Source: Palsa-883 sp963847615 (lineage in GTDB: Bacteria > Pseudomonadota > Alphaproteobacteria > Acetobacterales > Acetobacteraceae). Taken from it: 64,000 nt of DNA. Shown in pieces: positions 27,106 through 34,553 of the stretch (positions are counted from its first letter, which is position 1; every line of letters begins with the position of its first letter). Made by a program: the position numbers and the translations under genes. The notes beneath the pieces are model-generated. The model had not been told where the DNA came from. It saw nothing but the letters and a program-made list of their open reading frames with translations, and ran no database searches. Location of the stretch: the NCBI GenBank assembly GCA_963847615.1, contig CAWKAN010000021.1, forward strand, positions 62,001 through 126,000. Reading direction: 5' to 3'.

Positions 27106-29121
27106 CTACTCGCCGGACAGTTCGCGCCGCCGTCGTTCCAGTTCCGTCGTGTAGCGTTGGAACGCGTAGTGCTCGGTCAGCAGGCCGATCACGTTGCGGG
27201 TGTCCGGCCCGTCGATCACCGCCAGTGCGTCGCTCTCGGCGCTCTCGAACAGGGCGATCGCCTCCTTCACCGTCATCTGCGGCAGCAGCACCATGTCGGT
27301 GCAGTGCAGCAGGTCGGCGACGCGGTGTCCGGCATCCTGGTCGGCGTGCGCCTCGGGCACCAGGATGATGCCGGCGTACTGGTCCTCGTCGTCCAGCGCG
27401 ATCACCCGCTGCGTCGAGCCCAGCGGGTAGTCCCGGCGGAACTCGCCCAGCGAGCGCCCGGCGCGCACGGTGCGCAGCTCGCGGCGCATCATCCGCCCCA
27501 CCGTCAGGTTGCGCATCCAGCCGATATCGACGGCGCTGCGGATCGCCTCGCCGCGCAGGTGGAAGCGCCAGGTGGCGAAGGAATAGCCGAAGGTGCGGCG
27601 CACCGTCAGCGCCGAGACCACGCAGGCGGCCAGCACCGCGGTGGTCAGCGGCAGGCTGCCGGTGGTCTCCAGCGCCAGGAAGCCCATGGTCAGCGGCCCG
27701 CCGATGATCGCCACCGCCATCGCGCTCATGCCGACCAGCGAGCACACCACCGCCGGCACGGCATGCGCGGTGGTCACCATGGCGAGCAGCCCGGCGAACA
27801 GCTTGCCGGTCAGCGCGCCGAGGAACAGCGAGCAGAAGAACAGCCCGCCGCGGAAGCCGGAGCCGAGCGAGATGGCCGAGGCGATCGCCTTCAGCCCGAC
27901 CAGCATGGCGACATGGGTCAGCGTGTACGGCGCGATGATCACCACGCCCAACGCGCCATGCCCCGAGGACAGCACCGCCGGCGTGGCCAGCGCCATCACC
28001 CCCAGCGCGGCCCCGGCGCAGGCCGGGCGCGCCCAGACCGGCACATGGCTGTGGCGGAACAGCGACTCGGTCAGCGTGACGCCGCGCATGATGGCGATGC
28101 CGACCAGCGCGCAGACCATGCCGAGCGCCAGCAGCGGGATGAAATCGACCGCGTCGATCTGCGTCGGCACCTGCAGGACCAGGTCGAACGGCGAGCCGCC
28201 CAGCACCTCCAGCACCGAATAGGCGACGATCGAGGCGACCGCGACGGGGGCGAAGGTGGCCAGCGTGTAGGTGCCGATGATCAGCTCGAAGGCGTAGAAC
28301 GCGCCGGTGAGCGGGGCGTGGAAGGCGCTGCCGATGGCGCCCGCGGCGCCGCAGCCGACCAGCAGGCGCATGTCGTTGCGGCGCAGCCGGAAGCTGCGCC
28401 CGAAGCGCGACGCGATGGCGGCGCCGATCTGGGTGTAGCCGCCCTCCAGCCCGACCGAGGCGCCGACGCCGTTGGAGATCATGGTCTGCACCATGACCAG
28501 CAGCCCGTCGTTCAGCGACATGCGCCCGCCATACAGCGCGTTGGCCTCGATCGCGTCGACCGAGCGGCGCGGCCAGCGGCGCGCGGCCAGGTAGCTCAGC
28601 AGGCCGAACACCAGCCCGCCGAGGGTCGGCACCGCCAGGGCGCGCCACAGCGGCAGCTCGACCATGGCGCTGAGGCGCTGCGAGGCGGTGATCAGGAACA
28701 GGCCCTCGTGCACGAGTTGGGTGACCACGGTCATGAACCAGACCATGACGCCGGCGCAGCCGCCGACCACGGCGGCGAGGGCGACCAGCCAGACCTCGTC
28801 GGCGCGCACCAGGGCGCGCAGCAGGTGCGGCGCGTGCATCACCATGTTGCCGAGCGGGCGGCGGTGGCGGGTGGCGGCGGGGCGGTCGCTGGCGGAGGTG
28901 GCGCTGGCGGAGGTGGCGCTGGCGGAGGTGGCGCTGGCGGGGCTGGCGGGGGCGGCGTCGGCCGGCGGGGAGTCGGCGGTGGGGCGCGGGGCCTTGCGCC
29001 GCTCGGGCATTGGGCCTTCGGGCGTGGCGCGCTCGGCGGGCGGGCGGGCGGACGCGGCTCCGGCGACGGGCGGGGCGACTGCCGCGCCCGCGGTCATGGG
29101 GTCGCCGTGAATGCTCGACAT
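27106..29121 (-). CDS. CLC-type chloride channel/transporter with CBS domains
   Basis: A 671-residue CLC-family protein: residues 1-105 are a low-complexity cytoplasmic tail, about 106-520 a CLC membrane domain, and the C-terminal 150 residues a CBS pair. The external gating glutamate motif reads GLEGGYTQ (224-231) instead of the usual GREGP; the Glu is kept but Arg and Pro are lost. The GSGIP-like loop and the GxFxP motif are also diverged (GGLFFCSL). The tail carries an (SATSA)n repeat from a 15-base tandem array. It is likely a chloride/proton antiporter or a divergent anion transporter. Convergent with the glucoamylase gene. Confidence 0.9.
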   Translation of the reverse strand: MSSIHGDPMTAGAAVAPPVAGAASARPPAERATPEGPMPERRKAPRPTADSPPADAAPASPASATSASATSASATSASDRPAATRHRRPLGNMVMHAPHLLRALVRADEVWLVALAAVVGGCAGVMVWFMTVVTQLVHEGLFLITASQRLSAMVELPLWRALAVPTLGGLVFGLLSYLAARRWPRRSVDAIEANALYGGRMSLNDGLLVMVQTMISNGVGASVGLEGGYTQIGAAIASRFGRSFRLRRNDMRLLVGCGAAGAIGSAFHAPLTGAFYAFELIIGTYTLATFAPVAVASIVAYSVLEVLGGSPFDLVLQVPTQIDAVDFIPLLALGMVCALVGIAIMRGVTLTESLFRHSHVPVWARPACAGAALGVMALATPAVLSSGHGALGVVIIAPYTLTHVAMLVGLKAIASAISLGSGFRGGLFFCSLFLGALTGKLFAGLLAMVTTAHAVPAVVCSLVGMSAMAVAIIGGPLTMGFLALETTGSLPLTTAVLAACVVSALTVRRTFGYSFATWRFHLRGEAIRSAVDIGWMRNLTVGRMMRRELRTVRAGRSLGEFRRDYPLGSTQRVIALDDEDQYAGIILVPEAHADQDAGHRVADLLHCTDMVLLPQMTVKEAIALFESAESDALAVIDGPDTRNVIGLLTEHYAFQRYTTELERRRRELSGE
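28891..28935. repeat. 15-bp tandem repeat (3 units) in the CLC gene tail
   Basis: Three exact units GGCGGAGGTGGCGCT plus a degenerate fourth, encoding Ser-Ala-Thr-Ser-Ala repeats on the minus strand within the cytoplasmic N-terminal tail. Confidence 0.95.
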
Positions 29122-29326
29122 GTGAAACGTCCAGCCCGCGCCGGCGGGGCAAAATAAACGGCAATCAGCACGCGCCGCCGACGAAGCCCGCGCGAGCCAG
29201 TGGCCTATTCATGGAACCGCGCTGCCGTCCGATCAACCGTGCATCACGCCGCGACGCGGCCGCTGCCGCTAATTTGATCGTTTAGTGGGCGAAAGGACAC
29301 AGTTTGGTCATTCTTGGCGCGCGCGC

Positions 29327-30310
29327 TCAGTCCGGCAGGCCGCGCTCGTGGCGAGTCGCCTCCAGGTCGTCGGCGACGAAGGCGCGCACCAGCTCGACCA
29401 GGGGCTCGTGCGGCGCGAAGCCCAGGCGCAGCGCGCGCGCGGCGGTGAACCGGGCCGGCCAGGTGCCGACGATGGCGGCGATCTCCGGATCCTCGACCTT
29501 GCGCACCAGGGCCGCGGCGCCGGGCTTCACCGCATCGAGCGCCGCCAGCATCTGCGCGACGGTGGCCTTGATGCCGGGCGGGTTGATGCTGCGATCCAGC
29601 CCCAGCGCGGCGCCGTCGAGCGCGGCGGCGTGCAGCAGCCAGGCGACGGCGCGGCGCGGGCTGGCGATCCAGGCGGCGAAGTGCTCGGCCACCGGCAGCT
29701 CCGCCGACAGGCCGAGCAGCGGCTCGCGCAGGATCGAGGACAGGAACGAACTGGCTGCCTTGTTCGGCCGCCCCGGGCGCACGGTGATGGTCGGCAGCCG
29801 GATCGATACGGCATCGAGAAAGCCGCGGCGCGAGGCGTCGGCCAGGATCAGTTCGGCCGCGGCCTTCTGCGCGCCGTAGCTGTTGGCCGGGACCTGTCGC
29901 GCCTCGTCGCCCAGCACCGCGTCCTGCCCGCCGGAGAAGCTGGCGACCGAGGAGGTGAACACCACCCGCGGCGGGCGGGCCAACCGGCGGCAGGCGTCCA
30001 CCACGGCGTCGGTGCCGCGCAGGTTGACCCGGCGGCCGAGCTCGTAGTCGGCCTCGGCGGCGGCGGAGACCACGGCGGCAAGGTGGAACACCACGTCGGT
30101 GCCCTCGCCGATGGCCTCCTCCGGCAGTTCCACCAGGTCGCCGGCCAGGCTGTGCACCGGGAACGGCGCGGCGGCGGGCGGCAGCGGGGCGGCCAGGTCG
30201 AACAGCGTCAGCTCGGTGACCGGGCGGCCGCCAAGGGTTGCGGCCTGCGCGAGATGCGCCGCGATCTTGCGGCCGAGGAAGCCCGCGCCGCCCAGGATGG
30301 TGATCTTCAT
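29327..30310 (-). CDS. denD: NAD-dependent epimerase/dehydratase, D-erythronate dehydrogenase-like
   Basis: Extended SDR protein of 327 residues with the N-terminal NAD motif ILGGAGFLGRKIA, the DVVFHLAAVVS segment, the VFTSSVASF strand and the catalytic YGAQK. The text RVNLRGTDAVVDACRR, SIRLPTITVRPGRPNKAASSF and SILREPL matches DenD, which oxidises D-erythronate at C2 in four-carbon acid sugar catabolism. The usual partners (DenR, OtnK, OtnC, OtnI) are absent from the window, so the pathway role is inferred from similarity only. It is divergent from the ammonia-lyase gene with 73 bases between. Confidence 0.82.
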   Translation of the reverse strand: MKITILGGAGFLGRKIAAHLAQAATLGGRPVTELTLFDLAAPLPPAAAPFPVHSLAGDLVELPEEAIGEGTDVVFHLAAVVSAAAEADYELGRRVNLRGTDAVVDACRRLARPPRVVFTSSVASFSGGQDAVLGDEARQVPANSYGAQKAAAELILADASRRGFLDAVSIRLPTITVRPGRPNKAASSFLSSILREPLLGLSAELPVAEHFAAWIASPRRAVAWLLHAAALDGAALGLDRSINPPGIKATVAQMLAALDAVKPGAAALVRKVEDPEIAAIVGTWPARFTAARALRLGFAPHEPLVELVRAFVADDLEATRHERGLPD

Positions 30311-30383
30311 GGCCGCCTCCGTTCGGGATGCGGCCTAGTAGCCTGCCGTTGCGTCTTGCCGCAACGCGGTTCACCGTTGGCGC

Positions 30384-31601
30384 ATGCTTGGACCGCTTCC
30401 CTTTACCGTGTTCGCCAATCCGCGCGCCGGCACGCCGGGGGTGGTCGTGCTGCCGGAGGCCGGGTTCCGCCGCGCCCGCGCCGAGATCGCCGCCTGGCCG
30501 GGCTATGCGCCGACGCCGCTGCTGGAGCTGCCGGGGATCGCGCGGGACGCCGGGCTGGGCGAGCTGCGGCTGAAGGACGAGGCGGGGCGGTTCGGCCTCG
30601 GCAGCTTCAAGGCGCTGGGCGGAGGGTATGCGGTGGCGGCGCTGCTGGCCGGCGAGCTGGCGCGGCGTGGGGTGGCGCCGGCGGCGGGCTCGGCCGAGCT
30701 GATGGCGGGGCGCTGGCGGGCGGTGACCGAGACGCTGACGGTGACCTGTGCGACCGACGGCAACCACGGGCGCGCGGTGGCCTGGGGGGCGCAGCGCTGC
30801 CACTGCCGGGCGGTGGTGTTCATCCATGCGGGGGTGAGCGCCGCGCGGGCGGCGGCGATCGCGGCCTATGGGGCGGAGCTCCGGCGGGTGCCGGGGACCT
30901 ATGACGATTCGGTGCGGGTGGCCGCGGCCGAGGCGGCGGCGCAGGGCTGGTTCGTCGTCTCCGACACGTCGTGGGAGGGCTACACCGAGGTGCCGCGGGC
31001 GATCATGCAGGGGTATCGCGTGATGGCGGACGAGTCGGTGGCGCAGTGGGGTGCGGCGCGGGGGGATGGGGCGCCGGGGGGCGCGGGTGCCGGCGCGGGC
31101 GCGGCGCCGACGCATGTGTTCATCCAGGGCGGGGTCGGCGGCGTGGCGGCGGCGGTCTCGGTGCAGATGCGGGCGGCGTTTTCCCCCGCGCCGATGCTGG
31201 TGGTGGTGGAGCCGGACCGCGCGGCGTGCCTGCTGGCCTCGGCCGAGCTGGGCGAGCGGACCAGCGTGCCGGGGAACCTGGACACGCTGATGGCCGGGCT
31301 GGCGTGCGGCGAGCCGAGCCTGCTGGCGTGGCAGGAGCTGGACCGCGGCGCGGCGGCGTTCATGGCGATCCCGGATGACGCGGCGGTGGCGACGATGCGG
31401 CTGCTGGCGCAGGCGGGCGTTGTGGCGGGGGAGTTGGGCGTGGCGGGGTTGGCCGGGTGCCTGCTGGCGGCGGGCGATCCGGCGGCGCGGCAGACGCTGG
31501 GGTTGGGGGCGGGGAGCCTTGTGTTGGCGTTCAGCACCGAGGGGGCGACGGACCCGGAGCTGTATGCGCGGCTGGTGGGGGCGCCGGACCGCCAGGGATA
31601 G
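30384..31601 (+). CDS. dpaL: Diaminopropionate ammonia-lyase-like PLP enzyme
   Basis: Fold-type II pyridoxal-phosphate enzyme of 405 residues that in the family converts 2,3-diaminopropionate to pyruvate and two ammonia. The PLP lysine is Lys76 in RFGLGSFKALGGGYA. Further motifs are CATDGNHGRAVAWGAQ, VSDTSWEGYTEVPRAIMQGY and the glycine loop QGGVGGVAAAV. The match to YgeX/DpaL, especially the GYTEVPRAIMQGY segment, is strong. A short Gly/Ala stretch (GAPGGAGAGAGAAP) interrupts the conserved core. There is no clear operon partner. Confidence 0.88.
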   Translation: MLGPLPFTVFANPRAGTPGVVVLPEAGFRRARAEIAAWPGYAPTPLLELPGIARDAGLGELRLKDEAGRFGLGSFKALGGGYAVAALLAGELARRGVAPAAGSAELMAGRWRAVTETLTVTCATDGNHGRAVAWGAQRCHCRAVVFIHAGVSAARAAAIAAYGAELRRVPGTYDDSVRVAAAEAAAQGWFVVSDTSWEGYTEVPRAIMQGYRVMADESVAQWGAARGDGAPGGAGAGAGAAPTHVFIQGGVGGVAAAVSVQMRAAFSPAPMLVVVEPDRAACLLASAELGERTSVPGNLDTLMAGLACGEPSLLAWQELDRGAAAFMAIPDDAAVATMRLLAQAGVVAGELGVAGLAGCLLAAGDPAARQTLGLGAGSLVLAFSTEGATDPELYARLVGAPDRQG

Positions 31602-31851
31602 CGCGCGGCGGGGCACTGTGCCGGCGGATGACGGATTGTGACATTGCACGGCTGTTCGCGGTTTGATGCGGGGCGAAATGGCTGCGGGCAACGAGGCCCC
31701 CGTGCGCCGCGTCGATTTCCACCCACACGAAACAGCGAAGAGCCGTTGTGTGTGTTGTTCTAAATTGCAGCAGTGGAGTTTGAACGGCGTTCGCGTCCGC
31801 CTGCAGGTGCTTTGCTTGATTTCGTGGCGCCGGGCGAGCGGGAATGTCGGG

Positions 31852-32409
31852 CTAGATCCAGCGGACCTTCGGCGCGTGGCGCGGGACCGGCGGTGGCGCG
31901 GCCTTCGGGTGGCCGACGATGATGGGCGCGACCGGCACGCAGCCGGCCGGGAGGCCAAGCAGGGTCTTGCCCTCCGCCGTGTTGAGGAAGCCCTGCGCGA
32001 AGCCGATCCAGCAGGTGCCGAGCCCGGCCGCGTAGGCGGTGAGCATCAGATTCTCGGCGGCCAGTGCACAATCCTCGACGATCCAGGGGCCCTGCGCGAT
32101 GGCCGAAATCAACACCAGGACCGGTGCGTGATAGAAGATCTGGAAAGCCGGATCACTGAGTTGCACGCGGAAATGGTCGGCATGCGGGTTGCCTTCCATG
32201 GTCGCGAGCATGTGCGACTTTGCCGCCTGCGACAGGCGCTCGAGCAGGCCCTGGTCGCGCACCACCGTGAAGGTCCACGGCTGCTGGTTGACCGCGTTCG
32301 GCGCGTGCACGGCGGCGTCGATCAGGCGACCGATTGTCGGCTCGTCGACAGCCTGTGTCGTGTAGTCGCGGACCGAGCGGCGGCCGGTGATTGCCTCGAT
32401 GAGGGTCAT
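31852..32409 (-). CDS. Nitroreductase family protein
   Basis: FMN-dependent NAD(P)H oxidoreductase of 185 residues. GRRSVRDYTTQAVDEPTI is the family N-terminal FMN-phosphate-binding segment; HAPNAVNQQPWTFTVV and the GLGTCWIGF loop are also typical. The substrate is unknown. AAGG precedes the ATG at 32409. A perfect TTGAT-N4-ATCAA box lies at 32479-32492, 41.5 bases upstream of a predicted start point whose -10 sequence would be TATCAA (32456-32451), the geometry of a class II FNR/FixK promoter. Low-oxygen induction is therefore likely. Confidence 0.88.
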   Translation of the reverse strand: MTLIEAITGRRSVRDYTTQAVDEPTIGRLIDAAVHAPNAVNQQPWTFTVVRDQGLLERLSQAAKSHMLATMEGNPHADHFRVQLSDPAFQIFYHAPVLVLISAIAQGPWIVEDCALAAENLMLTAYAAGLGTCWIGFAQGFLNTAEGKTLLGLPAGCVPVAPIIVGHPKAAPPPVPRHAPKVRWI

Positions 32410-32715
32410 TGCCTTGGTGCCTCTGCAAAGCTGCGCCCAGCGAGATTTGATTGATAGCTTGCTTGCGGGCGCGATACGTTGATCCAGATCAAGCCCGTGG
32501 CTGGGCACGCGGCGTTCGCCGACGCGGCGAGCCGTCGGGGTCGTCGTCGAACGCCACCGGCCGCCTCGCCCGTGCCCCGGCCGGAACAGCCTGGATGGCG
32601 GGGATGGCGAGGCCCGCATCGCCGGCAGACCTGCGCTTGGCCGGGTGGTGGCGGTGCCGGAGATGACCGGCATCTCCGGCGGGCATGCGGTGCGGCGCGC
32701 ATCGCCGCGCGCGCA
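32410..32715. other. Promoter region of the nitroreductase gene
   Basis: No gene. It contains the FNR/FixK-type box at 32479-32492 and the deduced -10 sequence TATCAA on the minus strand. The rest, up to the end of the flavin reductase gene, is GC-rich with no further signal. Confidence 0.6.
32479..32492. promoter_or_regulatory. FNR/FixK-type binding site
   Basis: TTGATCCAGATCAA is a perfect match to TTGAT-N4-ATCAA. Its centre (32485.5) lies 76 bases upstream of the nitroreductase ATG and 41.5 bases from a start point consistent with a TATCAA -10 box on the minus strand. Confidence 0.8.
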
Positions 32716-33249
32716 TCAGCGCATCCGCGAGCGCAGCTTGATCGTCTCGCCATCGACGACGAACTTGCCGTAGCCGTGATGGTGGATGGTCCTGGGATGC
32801 GGCTGCGCCGGGTCGGTCCAGGCCTTGAGCACCTCCAGGACGAAGAGGTTGTATTGGTTGACCAGGCTGGTGTCGGCCACCTTGCATTCGAGGTTGGCGA
32901 AACATTCGCCGACCAAGGGCGGCGCCACCAGCGCGGCCGGCAGCGCGGTCAGTCCGAACGCGGCAAATTTGTCGCGGTCGCGGCCCGAGCAGTTGCCGAC
33001 GCCCACGACCTTGCGCGCCAGTTCCACCGCCGGCACCGCGATCACGCACTGCCTGGTGGCCCGCAACGCGGCAAAGCTGTGATCGGCGCTGCTGACGACG
33101 CAGGCGACCAGCGGCGGTTCGAACTCGACCATCATATGCCAGGACATCGTCATCAGGTTGGCGCGGCCGTTCCGGGCGGTGCTCAGCAGCACCACCGGAC
33201 CCGGTTCAAGCAACCGGTAGACCTTGGATAACGGCAGCTCTTTCATCAT
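32716..33249 (-). CDS. Flavin reductase family protein
   Basis: FMN-binding split-barrel protein of 177 residues. The text VVLLSTARNGRANLMTMSWHMMVEFEPPLVACVVS is the family's N-terminal flavin-binding region, and ECFANLECKVADTSLVNQYNLFVLEV the later conserved block. Such proteins reduce flavins for a partner oxygenase or act as small flavoproteins. AGGAGG seven bases before the ATG at 33249 fixes the start, since two ATG codons lie side by side. It points in the same direction as the nitroreductase gene, and an FNR/FixK-type box lies 190 bases upstream. Confidence 0.87.
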   Translation of the reverse strand: MMKELPLSKVYRLLEPGPVVLLSTARNGRANLMTMSWHMMVEFEPPLVACVVSSADHSFAALRATRQCVIAVPAVELARKVVGVGNCSGRDRDKFAAFGLTALPAALVAPPLVGECFANLECKVADTSLVNQYNLFVLEVLKAWTDPAQPHPRTIHHHGYGKFVVDGETIKLRSRMR

Positions 33250-33439
33250 GCGCGTGCCTCCTGCCGCCCCTGGCGCGGCGCGCCCGGCCGGACCACGGCG
33301 TGCGCCGGCCGGCGTGTCGCCGGTGCCGCATGGCCGGCCTGTGGGTGCACATCGCCGTTTGCCGGGTCGGTGAGATCGGGCGTGCGGTGCCCGGTCGCAG
33401 GACATTGTTACATTTATTCCCGATGTGAACCCGGCCTGA

Positions 33440-33453
33440 TTGATGCACATCAA
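33440..33453. promoter_or_regulatory. FNR/FixK-type binding site
   Basis: TTGATGCACATCAA is again a perfect TTGAT-N4-ATCAA. On the plus strand a TAGGGT -10 at 33476-33481 places the predicted start at 33488, with the box centre 41.5 bases upstream. On the minus strand an AT-rich stretch (33405-33420) could provide a -10 for the flavin reductase, so the site may act both ways. Confidence 0.75.
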
Positions 33454-33509
33454 CGCCGGCAGGGCCGTCACGGGCTAGGGTAAAATTCCAGTTTGGAAGG
33501 GTAACGGTG

Positions 33510-33920
33510 ATGCGACGCAGTTTCCGCAGGGTGTTGCTGTGTGCCGTTATCAGCGCCGCGGCGATGGGGTTGCAGCCGGCGCAAGCGCAGCGGCATGATT
33601 TTCACGGCCGCGACTTCGGCGGTTTTTCGTCGGGCGAGCGCCAGATGTGGCGCGGCGGCCAATGGCAGCAGGGCTGGCATGACAATCGCTACGCCTGGTG
33701 GTGGATTGTCAACGGCGGCTGGTACTTCTACCCGGTGCCGGTCTACCCGTATCCCACCTATGTCCCGCCGGCGATCATCGTGCAGCGGGCACCGCCGGTG
33801 CCCACCGGCTTGCCGCCGGCGCAGTCCTGGTATTACTGCGACAACCCGCAGGGCTACTATCCCTACGTCGCCGCCTGCAACGGGCCGTGGCGTCCGGTTC
33901 CCGTCACGCCACCGAAATGA
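33510..33920 (+). CDS. Exported Tyr/Trp/Pro-rich protein of unknown function
   Basis: A 136-residue protein with a clear signal peptide (MRRSFRRVLLCAVISAAAMGLQPAQAQ; cleavage after AQA). The mature part is rich in aromatic and Pro residues (YAWWWIVNGGWYFYPVPVYPYP, SWYYCDNPQGYYPYVAACNGPW) with two conserved Cys in the C-terminal CDNPQGYYPYVAAC motif. The CDNPxGYYPYV ending recurs in many short alphaproteobacterial periplasmic proteins of unknown role. GGAAGGG at 33495 supports the ATG. An FNR/FixK-type box 63 bases upstream suggests low-oxygen control. The stop overlaps the next gene's ATG by four bases. Confidence 0.8.
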   Translation: MRRSFRRVLLCAVISAAAMGLQPAQAQRHDFHGRDFGGFSSGERQMWRGGQWQQGWHDNRYAWWWIVNGGWYFYPVPVYPYPTYVPPAIIVQRAPPVPTGLPPAQSWYYCDNPQGYYPYVAACNGPWRPVPVTPPK

Positions 33921-34462
33921 GGCTCAGCATGATATCCTGGAGAACCCCGGCCGCCGCGCTGGCTGCGCTGCTGCTGCTTGACGGCTGCGTCTCCCCGCCG
34001 ATGGGCCCCACCGTCGCGGTGATGCCCGCCCCCAACAAGCCGTTCGAGGTGTTCCAGCAGGACGAGGCGCTGTGCCGCCAATTCGCCGACCAGCAGGTCG
34101 CGGGCGGCGCGCAGCAGGCGAACAACCAGCAGGTGCTGACCGGTGTGGTCGGCACGGTGCTGGGCGCCGGGCTTGGCGCGGCGATCGGCGGCGGGCGCGG
34201 CGCGGCGATCGGCGCGGCCTCGGGGGCGGTCGCCGGAACCGCGGTGGGGGTCGGTCCGGCGCAGCAGGCGCAGATGAGCCTGCAGCAGCGCTACGACATG
34301 GCCTACATGCAGTGCATGTACCTCCCGCGGCAATCAGGTGCCCGGCTACGCGCCGGGCTACGCGCCGCCGCCACCGCCGCCGCCGCGCGGTTAGTCAACC
34401 GCCGGGTTGGGGCGCCGGGGCCCGGCTGCTTCGGGCGGGCCGATCGTTGCGCGATGATGTGA
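33917..34462 (+). CDS. Glycine-zipper lipoprotein, C-terminus frameshifted
   Basis: Outer-membrane-type lipoprotein. Signal sequence with lipobox LLLDGC, then EALCRQFADQQVAGGAQQANN and a glycine zipper (GTVLGAGLGAAIGGGRGAAIG) as in SlyB/PAL-like proteins. After YMQCMY the frame reads LPRQSGARLRAGLRA, an unlikely ending; the next frame gives GNQVPGYAPGYAPPPPPPPPRG and a stop at 34392-34394, the normal ending of this family. A one-base insertion near 34321-34328 explains this. Start is ATG 33917 (overlapping the upstream stop) or ATG 33929, which has GAGG upstream. Coupled to the exported protein gene. Confidence 0.75.
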   Translation: MRLSMISWRTPAAALAALLLLDGCVSPPMGPTVAVMPAPNKPFEVFQQDEALCRQFADQQVAGGAQQANNQQVLTGVVGTVLGAGLGAAIGGGRGAAIGAASGAVAGTAVGVGPAQQAQMSLQQRYDMAYMQCMYLPRQSGARLRAGLRAAATAAAARLVNRRVGAPGPGCFGRADRCAMM

Positions 34463-34531
34463 CGGTGGCATTGTCGCGGGGCTCGGCCGCCGCCTGACGC
34501 GGTGGGGTCTGCTCGGCGGTTCGGCGGGGGT

Positions 34532-34553
34532 GGCGGGTTGCCACCCGCCCTAC
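34532..34553. repeat. REP-like hairpin supplying a stop codon
   Basis: Short palindrome GGCGGGTTGCCACCCGCC followed by CTAC. Read on the minus strand the GTAGGG start of the repeat gives the TAG stop of the methyltransferase gene at 34550-34552. Confidence 0.7.

Noticed and set aside
26848..29157. 769-residue plus-strand frame opposite the CLC gene
   Set aside because: Antisense shadow, low-complexity Gln/Arg/His text, covering a palindromic element.
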